NCBI GenBank assembly: GCA_003501375.1 | Contig: DNPO01000235.1 | Span: 1-6,244, forward strand | Length of the DNA: 6,244 nucleotides | Reading direction: 5' to 3' | Source of the DNA: Candidatus Sumerlaeota bacterium | GTDB taxonomy: Bacteria; Sumerlaeota; Sumerlaeia; UBA8349 | Shown: positions 4,735 to 6,244 of the stretch, in pieces | Numbering within the stretch: position 1 is the first letter of the stretch | Layout: each line of letters starts with the position of its first letter | The notes under the pieces: model-generated | Told to the model about the DNA's origin: nothing | The model's input: only the letters and a program-made list of their open reading frames with translations | Database searches by the model: none | Position numbers and translations under genes: made by a program

Positions 4735-4970
4735 CCAAGTTTGACCAGGCCGGTTTCTGCCCGCTCCTGTTCCCTGCGCCCCCTCGCGTCCCTGTTCCCG
4801 CGTACTTCCCGCACTTGCTCTGTCGCTCCTTTTCCGCGCTCCCGCTCCTTTTCGTGTTGCTCTATTTCCCGTGCCCGAATCCCGTTCCTGCGTCCCGCGA
4901 CCGTTCTCTTTCCTGTTCCTGTGCGAGTTCCTGTGGCTCCGTTCCTTTTTCCGCGCTCCCGCTCCTGTGG
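4735..4970. repeat. Pyrimidine-rich low-complexity tract between ftsL and ftsI
   Basis: The plus strand is built almost wholly of short words such as GTTCC, GCTCC, CCCGC and TCCTG for about 235 bp; the other strand is correspondingly purine-rich. Frames are open here on both strands only because of this composition: the minus-strand product would be an Arg/Glu/Gly-rich low-complexity chain and the plus-strand ones Pro/Ser/Phe-rich. No gene is supported between 4672 and 5119. Confidence 0.7.
4830..4966 (+). repeat. 20-bp direct repeat within the low-complexity tract
   Basis: TTTTCCGCGCTCCCGCTCCT occurs at 4830-4849 and again, identical, at 4947-4966, 117 bp apart; the copies are preceded by similar TCC words. 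It suggests growth of the tract by slippage or unequal exchange. Confidence 0.8.
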
Positions 4971-5027
4971 CTTCCGAAAGGAAACGATTCTCATCCGGCT
5001 GCCCCTGATTGAGATTTTTCCGCCGGC

Positions 5028-5074
5028 TTGGTCAAAAAATTTATAAGACTTATACGGCTGATAGAGCCTATAGG
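5028..5074 (+). promoter_or_regulatory. Promoter/operator-like segment before ftsI
   Basis: A possible promoter TTGGTC (5028-5033), 17 bp, TATACG (5051-5056) overlaps dyad symmetry: TATAAG-A-CTTATA (5042-5054), a hairpin TATA-(C)-GGCT/AGCC-TATA (5051-5072) and the palindrome CCTATAGG (5067-5074). The AT-rich stretch contrasts sharply with the pyrimidine tract before it. It would allow ftsI to be expressed apart from mraZ-rsmH-ftsL. The promoter match is weak; the symmetry is plain. Confidence 0.3.
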
Positions 5075-5119
5075 TTTATCATTTCTTCACCCACATCCCC
5101 CCCGAAAAAAACATTTCCC

Positions 5120-6244
5120 ATGCCCAGTCTCAAGCCCGCGGAAAGCACCCACCTCCGTCGCATCGTGTTGATGGCGGTGCTGTTTGCCATCCCGTTTGCC
5201 TTGATTTTGGCGCGATATTATTATTTGCAAATCGTCGCGCATGAATTTTATGCGCAAAAATCTCAGTTTTTACACTCGCGCAAAGCGACAAAAATAACAC
5301 AACTACGCGGAACGATTTATTCGAGCATGGGCACCCCCCTGGCCTCGAGTCGTTACCGCGAATCCGTTTATCTTGCACCGAGTTTTTTCAAGGGTGATGA
5401 TCGCACGATGCGTCGCGCGGCTTTGTTATTCGGACGGACTCTGGGAATCAATCCGCAAACGCTGCAAACAAAAATGGAGAAAAATCGGGATTTTGTGCTG
5501 AAGCGCAATATTGACGATGAGAAAATTACCAACTTGCGGGACATTTGTATGGAGTTGGATGTGAAGGCCGCCATTTTACCCAAACTCCTTTACCAAATCA
5601 AAGAAGCGCGGCGAGATTACCCCCAGGGAGAACTGGCCGCGCATGTAGTTGGGCTAACGCAACGTGATGCCCATGGCGACAACATTGGACTGTCGGGTGC
5701 GGAGGCAACGTACAACGCAGATATTGCCGGGCAGATGGTGGACATGGACGAGGGTGAAGAACGTTTGACCCCCGAAGAGGCCCAGCAAAAAGCGGCGGGA
5801 AACGATGTACACCTGACCATCCACGATGCGATTCAGGAATACACGCAATCAGCACTGAAGAGTCAGGTTGAAAAGTTTCAGGCAAAAAGCGGCGTTTGTG
5901 TGGTAATGGAAGTCGGCACTGGCGCAATTTTGGCCATGGCATCGTACCCGGATTTCGATCTGAACAATCCCACGGCCTCCCCCAAAACGAGCCAGGCAAA
6001 TCGGTGTCTGATGTACGCGATTTCTCCGGGATCGGTTATGAAGGTGTTTACCTCAGCCGCGCTCTTGGAAAATGGGAAACTCAATCCGAATGAAACGGTA
6101 GATTGCCATGGAGGTTCCATTTCATTTCAGGTGGGCCGAAATGAAACGCGCAAAATCAAGGACTCGCACGAACTGGGCGTGGTCACGGTGATGAAGGCGT
6201 TCGCGGAGTCGAGCAATGTGGCCTACACGATTCTGGGCCAGCGA
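5120..6244 (+). CDS. ftsI: FtsI/PBP3-type class B penicillin-binding protein, cut by window edge
   Basis: Septal peptidoglycan DD-transpeptidase of the divisome, anchored in the inner membrane with its catalytic domain in the periplasm; it forms the synthase with FtsW and is activated through FtsL. Visible are 375 residues: membrane anchor at about 14-31; N-terminal module with RGTIYSSMGTPLA (63-75), YPQGELAAHVVG (167-178) and GLSGAEATYNADIAG (190-204); then the transpeptidase domain with LTIHDAIQ (232-239), catalytic SxxK at S305-K308 (SVMK) and SxN at S364-N366 (SSN). The KTG motif lies beyond the right edge. Two motifs differ from the norm: the RGxIxDRxG motif lacks the Asp-Arg, and LTID reads LTIH. 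The frame is closed by a stop at 5006-5008, so no long extension is possible. ATG 5120 has no Shine-Dalgarno site, only a C-run and an A-run before it. Position after ftsL favours FtsI over PBP2 or the sporulation-type SpoVD. Confidence 0.92.
   Translation, partial: MPSLKPAESTHLRRIVLMAVLFAIPFALILARYYYLQIVAHEFYAQKSQFLHSRKATKITQLRGTIYSSMGTPLASSRYRESVYLAPSFFKGDDRTMRRAALLFGRTLGINPQTLQTKMEKNRDFVLKRNIDDEKITNLRDICMELDVKAAILPKLLYQIKEARRDYPQGELAAHVVGLTQRDAHGDNIGLSGAEATYNADIAGQMVDMDEGEERLTPEEAQQKAAGNDVHLTIHDAIQEYTQSALKSQVEKFQAKSGVCVVMEVGTGAILAMASYPDFDLNNPTASPKTSQANRCLMYAISPGSVMKVFTSAALLENGKLNPNETVDCHGGSISFQVGRNETRKIKDSHELGVVTVMKAFAESSNVAYTILGQR

Noticed and set aside
4689..4994. Arg/Glu/Gly-rich 101-codon frame opposite the ftsL-ftsI spacer
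   Set aside because: Open only because of purine-rich low-complexity DNA; the opposite strand is equally open in two frames and no ribosome site is present.

Overview
The window holds two unrelated gene neighbourhoods separated by a tRNA gene and a gene-poor, repeat-rich spacer. The organism is a bacterium. The mraZ-rsmH-ftsL-ftsI order is the front of the dcw (division and cell wall) cluster, the genes use Shine-Dalgarno-like sites, and one GTG start is likely. The loose intergenic regions, heptamer repeats at gene ends, long ftsL-ftsI gap and divergent FtsL/PBP sequences would suit a Gram-negative lineage such as the PVC group (Verrucomicrobiota/Kiritimatiellota). That placement is a low-confidence impression; nothing in the window proves it.

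Left part, minus strand (1-1520): a two-gene phosphate transport operon. A PhoU-like DUF47 protein (1520 to 891) is followed after 4 bp by a PiT-family inorganic phosphate permease, which starts at 886 and runs off the left edge. The permease lacks a bounding stop inside the window but reads cleanly for 295 residues.

Middle (1521-2530): a divergent intergenic region carries a near-consensus sigma70-type promoter (TTGACA, 17 bp, TTATAA), then two abutting perfect palindromes, then a tRNA-Lys(CUU) gene with encoded CCA. A terminator-like stem-loop begins inside the CCA end. Beyond it lies about 310 bp with no convincing gene but several nested inverted repeats, including a perfect 12-bp inverted repeat spaced 107 bp apart. 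A possible 60-codon minus-strand ORF with its own leaderless-type promoter follows.

Right part, plus strand (2531-6244): the dcw cluster. An array of GTGGG-type repeats at 10-bp period, the known form of the MraZ operator, precedes mraZ. MraZ is a DNA-binding regulator of this cluster, RsmH methylates 16S rRNA, FtsL is a bitopic divisome protein, and FtsI is the septal transpeptidase that works with FtsL. The mraZ and rsmH genes both end inside copies of the same GAATTAG heptamer repeat, which supplies both stop codons and an identical Ile-Arg-Asn tail. A 448-bp spacer with pyrimidine-rich low-complexity DNA and a promoter/operator-like segment separates ftsL from ftsI. The ftsI gene is cut by the right edge after 375 codons, past its SxxK and SxN motifs.

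No CRISPR array, transposase, phage gene or clearly new multi-gene system is visible. The more interesting material is regulatory and repetitive rather than a new protein system.
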